Below, in pieces: positions 39,201 through 46,446 of a stretch of 64,000 nt of DNA. Numbering within the stretch: the first letter of the stretch is position 1; each line of letters begins with the position of its first letter. The notes below the pieces were generated by a model. The model did no database searches, had not been told where the DNA came from, and worked only from the letters and a program-made list of their open reading frames with translations. Both the position numbers and the translations under genes were made by a program. The DNA comes from Streptomyces antibioticus. Lineage in GTDB: Bacteria > Actinomycetota > Actinomycetes > Streptomycetales > Streptomycetaceae. The stretch covers positions 2,663,198-2,727,197 of the forward strand of contig NZ_CM007717.1 in assembly GCF_002019855.1 (NCBI RefSeq), given 5' to 3'.

Positions 39201-40926
39201 GGCTGTCGGAGAGGGCTACCTTCAGCACGGCCAGCGGGCGGGTCCTGCGGGCTTCGGCCTGAAGGTCGCGGACGAGGAAGGCGCGGCTGGTGGAGCCAGT
39301 GCCGAGGCGGCGACGGATCTCCCACCGGTCGGCGAGCACGTCACCGGCGACGGCTTCCAGCGGGTCCTTGTCGGCGGCGGTGTCGTCGTCCCCGTCGCCC
39401 GGCGCCTCCGTGGCGGTGGCCGCCGGGGCCGGGGCGGTGAGGGAGTCCTCGACGACCTCCAGCAGCTCCAGGAACTCGTCCACGCTGGAGAGGCGCTGAC
39501 CGGGCCGGTAGGCGGTGGCGGCCTGCACCAGCTCGTCCACGTCCTCCGACAGGCCGTCCACCAGGGAGCTGGGGCGCAGTCCCTCCCCCGCCTCCAGGCG
39601 GGCCAGCAGCTCGGCCTGGCTGGCGGCGGGGGCCTTGCCGGTGACCAGCAGGTAGGTGAGGACGCCGAGCCCGTACACGTCGAGGTGGACCGGGTCGGGG
39701 TTGAGGGCGGTCAGCTCGGGGGCCAGGTAGGCGTCGGCGTCGTCGGCCAGGTGCATCGCGGACAGGGCGGTCGGCGCGAAGCGGGTCATGCCCTGGCCCT
39801 GGCCCTGGGAGGAGTCGCCGCTGCGCTGGGTGGCGATCTGCCAGTCGGAGATCTGGAGGTGCGGGCTGAGCCACGCGGCCTCCTCCCCCACGGCCCGGCC
39901 CTTCCTTCCGCGCGCCCGGGGGACAACAAGCACGGAGCGGGCGGCGAGTGCCCGGTGGTGGATGCGGCTGGAGTGCGCGGAGCGCATGGTCTCGGCGAGT
40001 TGGCGGACCAGCGCCATCCGGCCGAGGATGTCGAGCTTCTCGCCGTACTGGACCAGGTACTCGTCCAGCTTCAGGGTGTCCGGGTGGTAGTCGAAGATCA
40101 GCGCGGGGCCGGCGGCGTGCCCGGAAGGGAAGTACTGCTTGAGTTCGACTGCACCCGGGTGCTTGAAGCGGCCCAGCACCGCGGCCTCGCGCCGGGCGGC
40201 ATTCTCGACGGACTGGCGCAGGGAGGCGTCGGAGCCGCGCTCGCTGAGGTAGATGCGGACGCGGGCGGCCTCGGGCAGGTCGCTGTGCCGAGCGAGGTAG
40301 TCCGCCCAGGTGGGGCCGGAGTCGAAGGACTTCCGCTCCAGCTCGTACGGGCCGACCTTGTACTGCGCGTCGCTCTTGCGGATGCCGATGTGCTTGAGGG
40401 CCGCCTCGATCTCGCGCGAGCCGATCGCGGTGATGCGGCGCCGCTCGTCACGCGGGGGCTGCTTGAGCATCTCGACCAGTTGGTGGACGGTGTATACGCC
40501 GTTCTGGTCGTGGGCGGGCAGGCGTACTCGGAGGCTGTTGTCCGTGAAGCAGACGGCCTCGGCGACCCAGACCCGCTTGTTGCCGGGCAGGGCTAGCAGG
40601 CCGGCCAGTTCCTTGGCCTTGCGGTTGACCAGGTGCAGCGGGTTGCCGTGCGTACGGCGGCGGCCACCAGGAGTGGTCTGCACCCAGGTGCCGTTCTCGG
40701 AGGTGACCGAGCCGTGCCAGTCCTTCAGCTCGATCATGCAGACGCCGCCGGGGGCGACGACCAGCAGGTCCACCTCACGGACGTGGCCTGTATTCGCGGT
40801 GAAGGTGAAGTTCGACCAGGCGCGCCAGGGATCGGAGTCCGGCAGCTTCTCCCGGATCGCGTCCAGGCCACGGCGTTCGTGATCGAACTCGGACTCGGTG
40901 ACCGTGACCCACCGGCCTTCCCGCAT
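36223..40926 (-). CDS. pglW: BREX type 2 NERD-domain Ser/Thr protein kinase PglW
   Basis: The protein has 1567 residues. The N-terminal NERD nuclease-related domain has EVDLLVVAPGGVCMIELKDW, with D53, E66 and K68 in the nuclease arrangement. It is followed by a kinase-like region whose catalytic loop reads H-H-R-A-L-A-A-R-S (323-331), so its Asp is missing: a pseudokinase. A second kinase domain has G-loop LGTGSTSRAF, catalytic loop H678-R-D-I-K-P-D-N and D702-F-S in place of DFG, so it is probably active. The C-terminal 750 residues are helical (GITTVGGLLDYSRRKLVNAPGLG resembles a helix-hairpin-helix). It is the first gene of the pglW-pglX operon. Confidence 0.93.
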   Translation of the reverse strand: MREGRWVTVTESEFDHERRGLDAIREKLPDSDPWRAWSNFTFTANTGHVREVDLLVVAPGGVCMIELKDWHGSVTSENGTWVQTTPGGRRRTHGNPLHLVNRKAKELAGLLALPGNKRVWVAEAVCFTDNSLRVRLPAHDQNGVYTVHQLVEMLKQPPRDERRRITAIGSREIEAALKHIGIRKSDAQYKVGPYELERKSFDSGPTWADYLARHSDLPEAARVRIYLSERGSDASLRQSVENAARREAAVLGRFKHPGAVELKQYFPSGHAAGPALIFDYHPDTLKLDEYLVQYGEKLDILGRMALVRQLAETMRSAHSSRIHHRALAARSVLVVPRARGRKGRAVGEEAAWLSPHLQISDWQIATQRSGDSSQGQGQGMTRFAPTALSAMHLADDADAYLAPELTALNPDPVHLDVYGLGVLTYLLVTGKAPAASQAELLARLEAGEGLRPSSLVDGLSEDVDELVQAATAYRPGQRLSSVDEFLELLEVVEDSLTAPAPAATATEAPGDGDDDTAADKDPLEAVAGDVLADRWEIRRRLGTGSTSRAFLVRDLQAEARRTRPLAVLKVALSDSRSEILAREAEAMGRLRPHSGIIRLVEPEPLHLGGRTVLALEYVGDERDDGGPGTEGGARPRRREETVARQLRENGRLQVDQLEAYGDYLFGAVDFLEGEGVWHRDIKPDNIAIRIRPNRTRELVLIDFSLAGYPASSTNAGTDGYLDPFVDVITRGSYDSHAERYAVAVTLHQMASGELPKWGDGSVLPRMTDAKEWPYPTIAAEAFDPAVRDGLVAFFQKALHRDAATRFPELKPMRDAWRKVFLDASQTVPSSHRSRHPAAETTGAAEQALPAGGIADAEPETAEQQRDRLAAEVTRDTPLTVSGLTPAAQSFLYGLGITTVGGLLDYSRRKLVNAPGLGAKTRNEVQQRQREWGERLREIPVSPLTPKGRAEAKEELEQLTAAESALVGELATGESAGALSPRTLRSVSLDTLATVFVPAVNNNGSNRNKAEMVRLLLRLPDEHGVLPDIGVWPKQKDVADGLGLSHGRIPQLLKDERKRWKAEPAVQALRAEIIDLLVSMGRVASAVEIADALAVRRGTHLAGREQRRAMALAAVRAVVEVEQLLPQEAEFQHQPNRKATDESLGAGLLALDVRENDGPDTPTAPGLLEYATRLGKTADRLAKLDTLPTAATVLADLGALPLPPGTVDWDERRMVELAAAASVNAAATPRLEIYPRDLSLVRALRLTQAGLVRWIPGMPGGQQPGLTGEAVHERVRARFPEMVVPDGRGGTHHDLPTGGPLTKALRDAGFELSLSMREREGVLRYLPTRVDDASSYLTTGAWRQSTRTGAVTRYADDPQLAGAVRAEERLLASARRDGFRVLTVGQRSVREAVAGLGGERLGAEAVSVTELFLEALHAQVTPGTKPTWETLLKADAAEPGSKGAVRFAEYARTAWGAVEPRIAELLGNGGGGDEAGPVLLTEAGAFARYDAMGVLHRLASAARRGGRGLWLLVPQADPSREPRLGQVAVPYQAGLGEWIQLPDTWVGNAHRGSGEGMASASGVEGDAK

Positions 40927-41290
40927 GCCTGTTCCCCGCTCCTCGTGTACCTCAGGGACCGCCCTTCCCCATGGTCAGCCCCTTGAGGCAGATCCTAGTG
41001 GCTACCCACGGCGTGAAAAGAGGCAGTGAAGGACGGAACTATAGGACATACGGCCTACACGATCGGAATCAGTACTCGTGATCGCGTGGAGATGGATCAC
41101 GTCGACAGGGCGACCGCCGCTGCCTCCATCTGTACTCACTCCCGAACCCGCACCGCCGGGCCGCGCTGCCGGTCTGCATGCTGGGCCATGGCCCGGAGCA
41201 AACCGAACGCCTCCAGCACCTGCACTGCACGCTCGATGCGCCGGGTCGAGGAGAACGGTCTTGTCATACCGTCGTACTAATCTCGCGAGC
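40927..41290. promoter_or_regulatory. Divergent intergenic region between pglW and the McrA-like gene
   Basis: These 364 bases must contain the promoters of pglW-pglX (leftward) and of the type IV nuclease gene (rightward). The AT-richer part at 41020-41090 is the best candidate area; on the minus strand it contains tatagt around 41040, resembling a -10 hexamer, but I see no good partner. Six-frame translation shows no convincing small gene. Confidence 0.4.
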
Positions 41291-43093
41291 ATGGGACTTG
41301 GGGACATCACACGCGCAGGAGTGCTGGCCGCGGTCGAGGAGTGTCAGCACCTGGGGCGTGAAGCATTTCGCCGCCGGTACGGCTTCGGTCGGGCCACCAC
41401 GTACGAGCTTGTTCTGGACGGGAACCGCTTCGACTCGAAGGCCATCGCGGGCGTCGCGCACCTGTACTCGGTCGGCAGCCCATTGTCGGCCGCCGACTTC
41501 AGCGGGGGCGCGCACACAGTGGTACGTCGCCTGAGTGCGCTCGGCTTCACGGTGACGGCCGCATCCGTCGCCACGGACGGGGTGGAGCAGGTGGCGCCGC
41601 AGGTGGTCCTTCAGCCTCGCGGCGGGGCTCGGGATCGCGGCCCGCAGAACTTCGCCAGGTCGATACGACAGGGCATCCGCATCGCGGACATCAAAGATGT
41701 GCTCGGTGAGCAGGCGGACGCGCTCACCGCCTTGTATCCCGATGGGACGGCTCGCCTGTGGGGGTCCATTCCCACGGCACAGTCCAACAACGAGAAAGTC
41801 AGAGCCCTGCGGCAGCGCCGTATCGGCGACAATGTTCTTTTCTACGCGGAGAATCATTTCATCGCACGCGCCCGCATTCTTCATCTGCTGGAGAGTTCGG
41901 CGGTGGCGCAGGCCGTCTGGGGAACCGACGCGAACGGCTCCACGTGGGAACACATCATGGCGCTGGGTGAAGTCGAAGAGTTCTCCACCCCCGTGCTCGC
42001 GGCTCCCATCCTGCAGCGTCTGAACGTTCGGGCGCCGCTCCGGAGCCTCACCCTGCGGTCCGCCGAGGACTACCGTCATGTGACCCAACTCCTGCCCAGG
42101 AAGCGGCAGCCGATTGCGGCACCATCTCCCGCCTCTCATCCGGTCGCGTCGCCGCAGCTCCGTCCAGCGGATCTGCTGGATCGTTTCGGCTCCCTCAAGA
42201 CTCATCGCCGTGCCGGGGGTGACGCTCCCAGCCGCCACCAACCACTGGCCTTGCTGTGGGCGGTGTCCCGCATAGCCGCGGACAAGCCGCGACTGGCACC
42301 GTGGTCCTGTTTCCGTGCTGAAGTCGGTCCGCTCCTGGCCGAGTTCGGATTGCCCAGTTCCAAAGTCACGCCCGAGTACCCCTTCTGGCACTTGCAGGGC
42401 AGTGGTCTGTGGGAGGTGCGCGGAATACCGGGGGATGCCGGCGACACGCCGCGAACAGGAGTCCTCGACAAGGTCCAACCCGTAGCAGGTCTCACTCACG
42501 AAAGCGCCGAGTTGCTGCGGAATCCGCTCACTCGCCTCCAGGCCGTGGTCAGGCTGTGCAGCACGTACCTCGACGATGTCGACCAGCGTGAGTTGCTCAG
42601 TCGAGTGGGCCTCGCCGGCTACGCGACGGCCGACGGCCTGCCCGAAGACGACCTGGACGGCAGCGGCGAGGAAGGCACCGATCAGGAGCGGGCTGCAGGC
42701 CCAGTCCCGCGGCGGCCCTCCAACTCCTCACGGCCGGTACGCAATCCCGCCATCGTCAACCAGGTCAAAGACCTCTACGGCAACGCCTGTCAGGTGTGTA
42801 CGACACGTCTGCGGTACAAGCGCAGGCCCTACAGCGAGGCCGCGCACATTCGCGGCCTCGGATCCCCGCACGACGGGCCGGACGAGCTGGCGAACCTGCT
42901 CTGCCTGTGCCCCAACCACCACGTTCTCTTCGACGGCCTCGAGATCTTCATCGACGTCGACGGCTACGTGAAGAAGACGCACGGAGGCGAGTCCTTGGGA
43001 CGTCTCCACCGAAACGCCAGCCATCGGATCGACGATGAACACCTGCGCTACCACCGGACACTGTGCGACCTCAACAGGCTGACGGGCAAGTAG
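41291..43093 (+). CDS. ScoMcrA-like type IV restriction endonuclease (sulfur-binding domain and HNH)
   Basis: The protein has 600 residues. The N-terminal 85 residues (GRATTYELVLDGNRFDSKAI, SAADFSGG) match the head domain of ScoMcrA-like nucleases. Residues about 125-285 resemble an SRA/EVE-type base-reading domain (ARLWGSIPTAQSNNEKVRAL). Then comes the sulfur-binding domain of phosphorothioate-dependent enzymes: SRHQPLALLW (H316) through EYPFWHLQGSGLWEV (YPFW 363-366). The C-terminus is an HNH nuclease: C500-x2-C503, AHIRGLG (H519) and CLCPNHHVLFD. The family cleaves phosphorothioated or cytosine-methylated DNA. It is the outermost plus-strand gene beside the BREX operons. Confidence 0.88.
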   Translation: MGLGDITRAGVLAAVEECQHLGREAFRRRYGFGRATTYELVLDGNRFDSKAIAGVAHLYSVGSPLSAADFSGGAHTVVRRLSALGFTVTAASVATDGVEQVAPQVVLQPRGGARDRGPQNFARSIRQGIRIADIKDVLGEQADALTALYPDGTARLWGSIPTAQSNNEKVRALRQRRIGDNVLFYAENHFIARARILHLLESSAVAQAVWGTDANGSTWEHIMALGEVEEFSTPVLAAPILQRLNVRAPLRSLTLRSAEDYRHVTQLLPRKRQPIAAPSPASHPVASPQLRPADLLDRFGSLKTHRRAGGDAPSRHQPLALLWAVSRIAADKPRLAPWSCFRAEVGPLLAEFGLPSSKVTPEYPFWHLQGSGLWEVRGIPGDAGDTPRTGVLDKVQPVAGLTHESAELLRNPLTRLQAVVRLCSTYLDDVDQRELLSRVGLAGYATADGLPEDDLDGSGEEGTDQERAAGPVPRRPSNSSRPVRNPAIVNQVKDLYGNACQVCTTRLRYKRRPYSEAAHIRGLGSPHDGPDELANLLCLCPNHHVLFDGLEIFIDVDGYVKKTHGGESLGRLHRNASHRIDDEHLRYHRTLCDLNRLTGK

Positions 43094-43115
43094 GCAGGAG
43101 AACACTCCCGCGGAA

Positions 43116-43138
43116 GCCGGCCTGTCCGTCAGGCCGGC
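43116..43138. terminator. Bidirectional terminator between convergent nuclease and helicase genes
   Basis: A perfect 9-bp inverted repeat, gccggcctg and caggccggc, encloses the loop tccgt. It spans the stop codon of the helicase gene and follows the McrA-like gene by 22 bases. Confidence 0.75.
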
Positions 43139-45015
43139 ACGGCCTCCCGTGCCACTCCGCCCGTCAGCTCCCTCAGCTTCTCCCGTGTCTCCGCGTCCGT
43201 CGAATACACGATCGTGCCGACCATTCCCCGGGTGAGCAGCACCTTGTAGGTGTTGCGGATCAGGCGGTCCACGTCGGTGTCCGAGGTGGACTTCTTGAAC
43301 ACCGTGTCCTTGGACGCCGCGCGGTCCGTGATCCAACGGTCGCCGCGCCAGACCATGTCGGGGCCGATGATGACGCCGGACCAGTCGTACTCGAAGCCCT
43401 GGGCCGTGTAGACGCAGCCGACCTGGCCGAAGCCGGCCGGGTCGGTGGCCCACAGGGCGGCCGGGGGCGCGCCAGAGACGGAGCGGTCGCCGCGCAGGTT
43501 CCAGGGGCGGGCCCAGTCGCCGATCACGACGTCGGGAGGCAGCGGGTCACCGGGCTTGGGCTCCGGGGACCAACGCCAGCAGTAGCCGGCGGACATCCGG
43601 GCACCGTAGCCCTGTGCTCGGCGGTCTTGGAGGAACGCCTCCATCTCCTGCGGGCTGTCGGCGACCAGCAGTTGCATCCGGCCGTCGGGTTCCCAGACGA
43701 CCGGCCCACCGGACTCGAGGCCGAGAAGCCGGACGACCCAGCGCAGGTAGCTGTCGCTGCCGCCGCAGCGGAACTGGCTGTCGAGCGGGACGACATGGCA
43801 GGGAATGTCCCGCTTGTTCGCCGCTGCCCTGATGTCGTCCACGGTACCCAGCTCGCCGGGGCGCACCACCTGATGTTCGTCGAGGAAGAAGACGGGTACG
43901 TAGGCGACGTCGAGCAGCTCGTCGATCTGTGCCTTGCCGGTACGGTTCCCGGCGCGCGTGAAGCGGTTGGCCGAGGTCTCCCGGATACGGTGGGCCTCGT
44001 CGCAGATCAGGGCACCCAGGCTGTTCTTCTCGGCGGTCATGAAGCTGTTGAAGTACTTGAACAGGTCCTGGACCTCACGCTTGCGGGCTCCGGCGACCTT
44101 CCGCATCGTCTTCGTGAAGGACTGTGAGCCGGTGGCGTGCAGTGCCGGAATCCCGCGCCGGTAGAGCTCGCCGAGAAGTTGGAGAGCGATCACGCTCTTG
44201 CCGGTGCCAGGGCCGCCCGTGACGATGACGACCTCCTTGCGATCGGCGTGCTTCGCCTTCTCCACCGCGTTGAGCACCATGCGGTACGCGACCTGCTGCT
44301 CGTCCAGAAGGACGAACTGTGTACGCTCGCGCACTTCTTCGGCGGCCACGGACATGAGCTGCTTCGACGGCACCTTGGCGGCTGCCTGGAGCTCGTCCGC
44401 CGCCGCGGCCCCCGGGTGCTTGTCGCTCAGCCTCGTACGGAGATGGTCGAGGAAGGCGCCGCGACGTTCCTCGGTGAAGAGCAGCCCGTGGCCGTCACGT
44501 TCGATCTCCCGCAGCCCGGTCACGCCGAACTCGGTGGCGTTGTGCAGATAGGCCACCCCGGCCACCCGATGCCCGTGTTCGGCCACCGCGCCGTTGAAGT
44601 TGATGAGGTATTCGCAGTAGCGGCGCACCTGCTCGATGGGGTTGAGCACCGGCTGCGCGTAGGCGTCGACATGGCACAGAGTGGGGTCGTCCTCGTGGGG
44701 CAGCGCCTGGCTCCACTGCTTCAGCTCCACCACGACATAGGACGGCTCTCCCGTGACCGGGTGCACTCCCGCAAGGACGACGTCCGCGCGCTTGCTGTTC
44801 AGCGGGAGCGCGTACTCCAGCATGACTTCCACGTCGCCCAGGCCGGCGTCGTTGAGCGCTGCGGCCAGGACGGGGATGCTGCGCTCCCAGGAACGCACCT
44901 CCGAGGCGCCGGGCCGATAGCCGTGCGAGTGGACGAACTTGTCGGTGAGACGCAGGAACAGCGAACCGTCGAGTGCCATGACGGCGACCGTCTTGGCGGA
45001 CGCGCGGAACAGCAA
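43129..45015 (-). CDS. PD-(D/E)XK nuclease fused to DUF2075 helicase
   Basis: The protein has 628 residues from a proposed TTG start with a GGGGGAAG site; an upstream in-frame ATG at 45150 would add 45 residues of doubtful sequence. The N-terminal domain has KRADVVLAG (D78) and YVVVELKQW (E97, K99), the PD-(D/E)XK signature. Helicase motifs follow: Walker A GGPGTGKS (about residue 267), Walker B ALICDEAHRIRE, VFFLDEHQVV, QFRCGG, and late VLLTRGMVGTIVYS. This is the DUF2075/schlafen-like helicase type found in defence islands. The nuclease residues look intact. Function as an anti-phage effector is inferred from context. Confidence 0.85.
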   Translation of the reverse strand: MLFRASAKTVAVMALDGSLFLRLTDKFVHSHGYRPGASEVRSWERSIPVLAAALNDAGLGDVEVMLEYALPLNSKRADVVLAGVHPVTGEPSYVVVELKQWSQALPHEDDPTLCHVDAYAQPVLNPIEQVRRYCEYLINFNGAVAEHGHRVAGVAYLHNATEFGVTGLREIERDGHGLLFTEERRGAFLDHLRTRLSDKHPGAAAADELQAAAKVPSKQLMSVAAEEVRERTQFVLLDEQQVAYRMVLNAVEKAKHADRKEVVIVTGGPGTGKSVIALQLLGELYRRGIPALHATGSQSFTKTMRKVAGARKREVQDLFKYFNSFMTAEKNSLGALICDEAHRIRETSANRFTRAGNRTGKAQIDELLDVAYVPVFFLDEHQVVRPGELGTVDDIRAAANKRDIPCHVVPLDSQFRCGGSDSYLRWVVRLLGLESGGPVVWEPDGRMQLLVADSPQEMEAFLQDRRAQGYGARMSAGYCWRWSPEPKPGDPLPPDVVIGDWARPWNLRGDRSVSGAPPAALWATDPAGFGQVGCVYTAQGFEYDWSGVIIGPDMVWRGDRWITDRAASKDTVFKKSTSDTDVDRLIRNTYKVLLTRGMVGTIVYSTDAETREKLRELTGGVAREAVPA

Positions 45016-45322
45016 GGACTTCCCCCAGGCAGCACGAAGAGACTCGTGCGGGTGGGGGCATGTCCTTCGAGACTCCACCGGGGTGGAGCGGAAGCCCGTC
45101 GGGCCGCGTTGACGATGTGTCCGAGGGTACCTGGCGGTGCTGACATCCATGCGGGTGACCGCGACGGCCGGACGCCCGCGCGGTCGCCCATGCGGGGGGT
45201 GTCAGGTGGTCAGGGTGCCATTGAGAATGGGGTCGCTCCCGGGAGTGACGGAGCCCGGGAGTCGTATCCAGCTCCCGGGCCCCTGGGGATGCCACCCAAT
45301 GGCGCACGCCGACGGCGTTTAA

Positions 45323-45429
45323 GAGGACGGATCAGTCATCAGGCCGTCGTGTTCTTCCTTTGAACTACCGCACCGTGCAGAGGTGCAGGCGAGAGTCGAA
45401 CTCGCATCCGACGGCGTTCGTCCGTCCCC
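45323..45429 (-). ncRNA. Permuted tRNA-like structured RNA, candidate YrlA-type Y RNA
   Basis: Read on the minus strand, the RNA has a closing helix (45421-45429 with 45323-45331), an internal loop (five against eleven bases), and a second 7-bp helix (45409-45415 with 45343-45349). Then comes a T-arm (stem 45401-45405/45389-45393, loop TTCGACT), a 7-bp acceptor-like stem (45382-45388/45368-45374, one G-U) capped by a 7-base loop, TA, and a D-arm (stem 45362-45365/45351-45354, loop AAAGGAA). This is a tRNA with its order circularly permuted, as in bacterial YrlA Y RNAs that bind Ro60/Rsr. Every stem is perfect apart from G-U pairs. No Ro60 gene is in the window. Confidence 0.75.
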
Positions 45430-45587
45430 GGTCGCACCGGCGATCGGCGGCGATGCTGAAGCTTGAGCGAGAGTCTGAGTTTGACGGCGCGGATCCTCTG
45501 CGGCTCCACGCCTTTCAGGCTGAACGTCAGTTTCAGCTTGCGCCCTTCGCGAGGGCCGGTCCTCAATCCGGCCGCCGCTGTTGCGCA

Positions 45588-45609
45588 CCCCCGCGCTCGC
45601 ACGCGGGGG
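45588..45609 (-). terminator. Hairpin downstream of the conserved gene at 45.6 kb
   Basis: An 8-bp perfect stem, cccccgcg and cgcggggg, with a 6-base loop lies 27 bases past the stop of the minus-strand gene. Two more inverted repeats (45554-45573 and 45542-45556) follow. They separate that gene from the structured RNA. Confidence 0.65.
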
Positions 45610-45635
45610 CGATCATGGGGCCACCGTGCCCGGCA

Positions 45636-46367
45636 TCAGCCGAACAGGTAGCCGAACACCGCTTCCCCGGCGCGCCGGTCGGTGACCTCGGCGCCGTTGG
45701 CCTCCTCGCGGGCGAACTTGACCGCCTGCTGGAGCTTCTCGACCCGCTCCACCAGCTCGTTCACCCGCCGCGCCGGAAGCGCCCCGGAGAACTTGACGGT
45801 CGTCCAGTACCCGATCGGCACGTCCTCGTAGTACACCTCGACCTGCGCCGGGTGCTTCTCGGTGGCCTCGGCCTTGACGTGGTTGCGCGGCACCTTCTTG
45901 GTACGGATCGTGCGGACCGCGTCCGTCTTCCACCAGTCCGTGGACGGGTCGAGGGACCAGGACTCGGCGGCGTCGAGCGTGGGCAGCTTCTTCACGAAGG
46001 CGTGCAGCTCGGTGAGTTGCTTCTCCAGGAAGAGCAGGTAGGCGACCGGGACCTCGGTGAGGATCGTCCGCCCGTCGACGGTGACGTCCGCGCAGGCTGT
46101 GCGGTTGGCCCAGTCCTTGGTCGCGGTCACGTCGAACAGCCGGGTCAGCGACGCGGACATCTCGCGCAGCACGTCCTCGGCCTGCACCTGCACGCGCGTG
46201 GACTCGGGCGGCAGTTGCTCGCCCTCCTCGTCCTTGGGCTGATAGGTGCGCGAGATCCCGGCGAGCAGCGCGGGCTTCTGCACCTTGTGGTGCGCGGCGG
46301 TGACGTCCTGGAGCGACTTGCTCTTGACGCCCTTCTCAACGGCGATGATCTGGTTCAGCTTTGTCAC
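45636..46367 (-). CDS. Conserved protein of unknown function (DUF7873-like), upstream of the Y RNA candidate
   Basis: The protein has 243 residues from GTG with an AAGGGGGAC ribosome site. The sequence is mixed alpha/beta without membrane segments or a signal peptide: KLNQIIAVEKGVKSKSLQDVTAAHHK at the start (helical, basic), a central STRVQVQAEDVLREMSASL, a Trp-rich part around WSLDPSTDWWKTDAVRTIRTKK, and a helical basic C-terminus. I recall this type of protein from actinobacteria and their phages as an uncharacterised family, and the name is from memory. Basic surfaces and the downstream tRNA-like RNA make RNA binding plausible, but nothing here proves it. Confidence 0.7.
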   Translation of the reverse strand: MTKLNQIIAVEKGVKSKSLQDVTAAHHKVQKPALLAGISRTYQPKDEEGEQLPPESTRVQVQAEDVLREMSASLTRLFDVTATKDWANRTACADVTVDGRTILTEVPVAYLLFLEKQLTELHAFVKKLPTLDAAESWSLDPSTDWWKTDAVRTIRTKKVPRNHVKAEATEKHPAQVEVYYEDVPIGYWTTVKFSGALPARRVNELVERVEKLQQAVKFAREEANGAEVTDRRAGEAVFGYLFG

Positions 46368-46446
46368 TTGGTCCCCCTTGGAAAACACCAGGACCGTAAC
46401 TCAGGGCATCGAACGCCCGCACGCGAATTTCACGCCCGCCCCGGCG

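Noticed and set aside
45015..45150. Upstream start of the DUF2075 helicase at 45150
   Set aside because: The added residues are unlike the domain; the TTG at 45015 has a ribosome site and begins at the conserved LFRAS region.
13000..45400. Attachment-site direct repeats or an integrase bounding the defence island
   Set aside because: I looked for a tRNA end or integrase gene at both edges and found none by eye; the island mobility mechanism is undetermined.
45381..45437. A conventional tRNA gene on the minus strand
   Set aside because: The T-arm and acceptor 3' side are excellent, but the stretch before them has no D-arm, no U33-type anticodon loop, and only about 57 bases. The D-arm and acceptor 5' side lie downstream instead, so a permuted fold is required.
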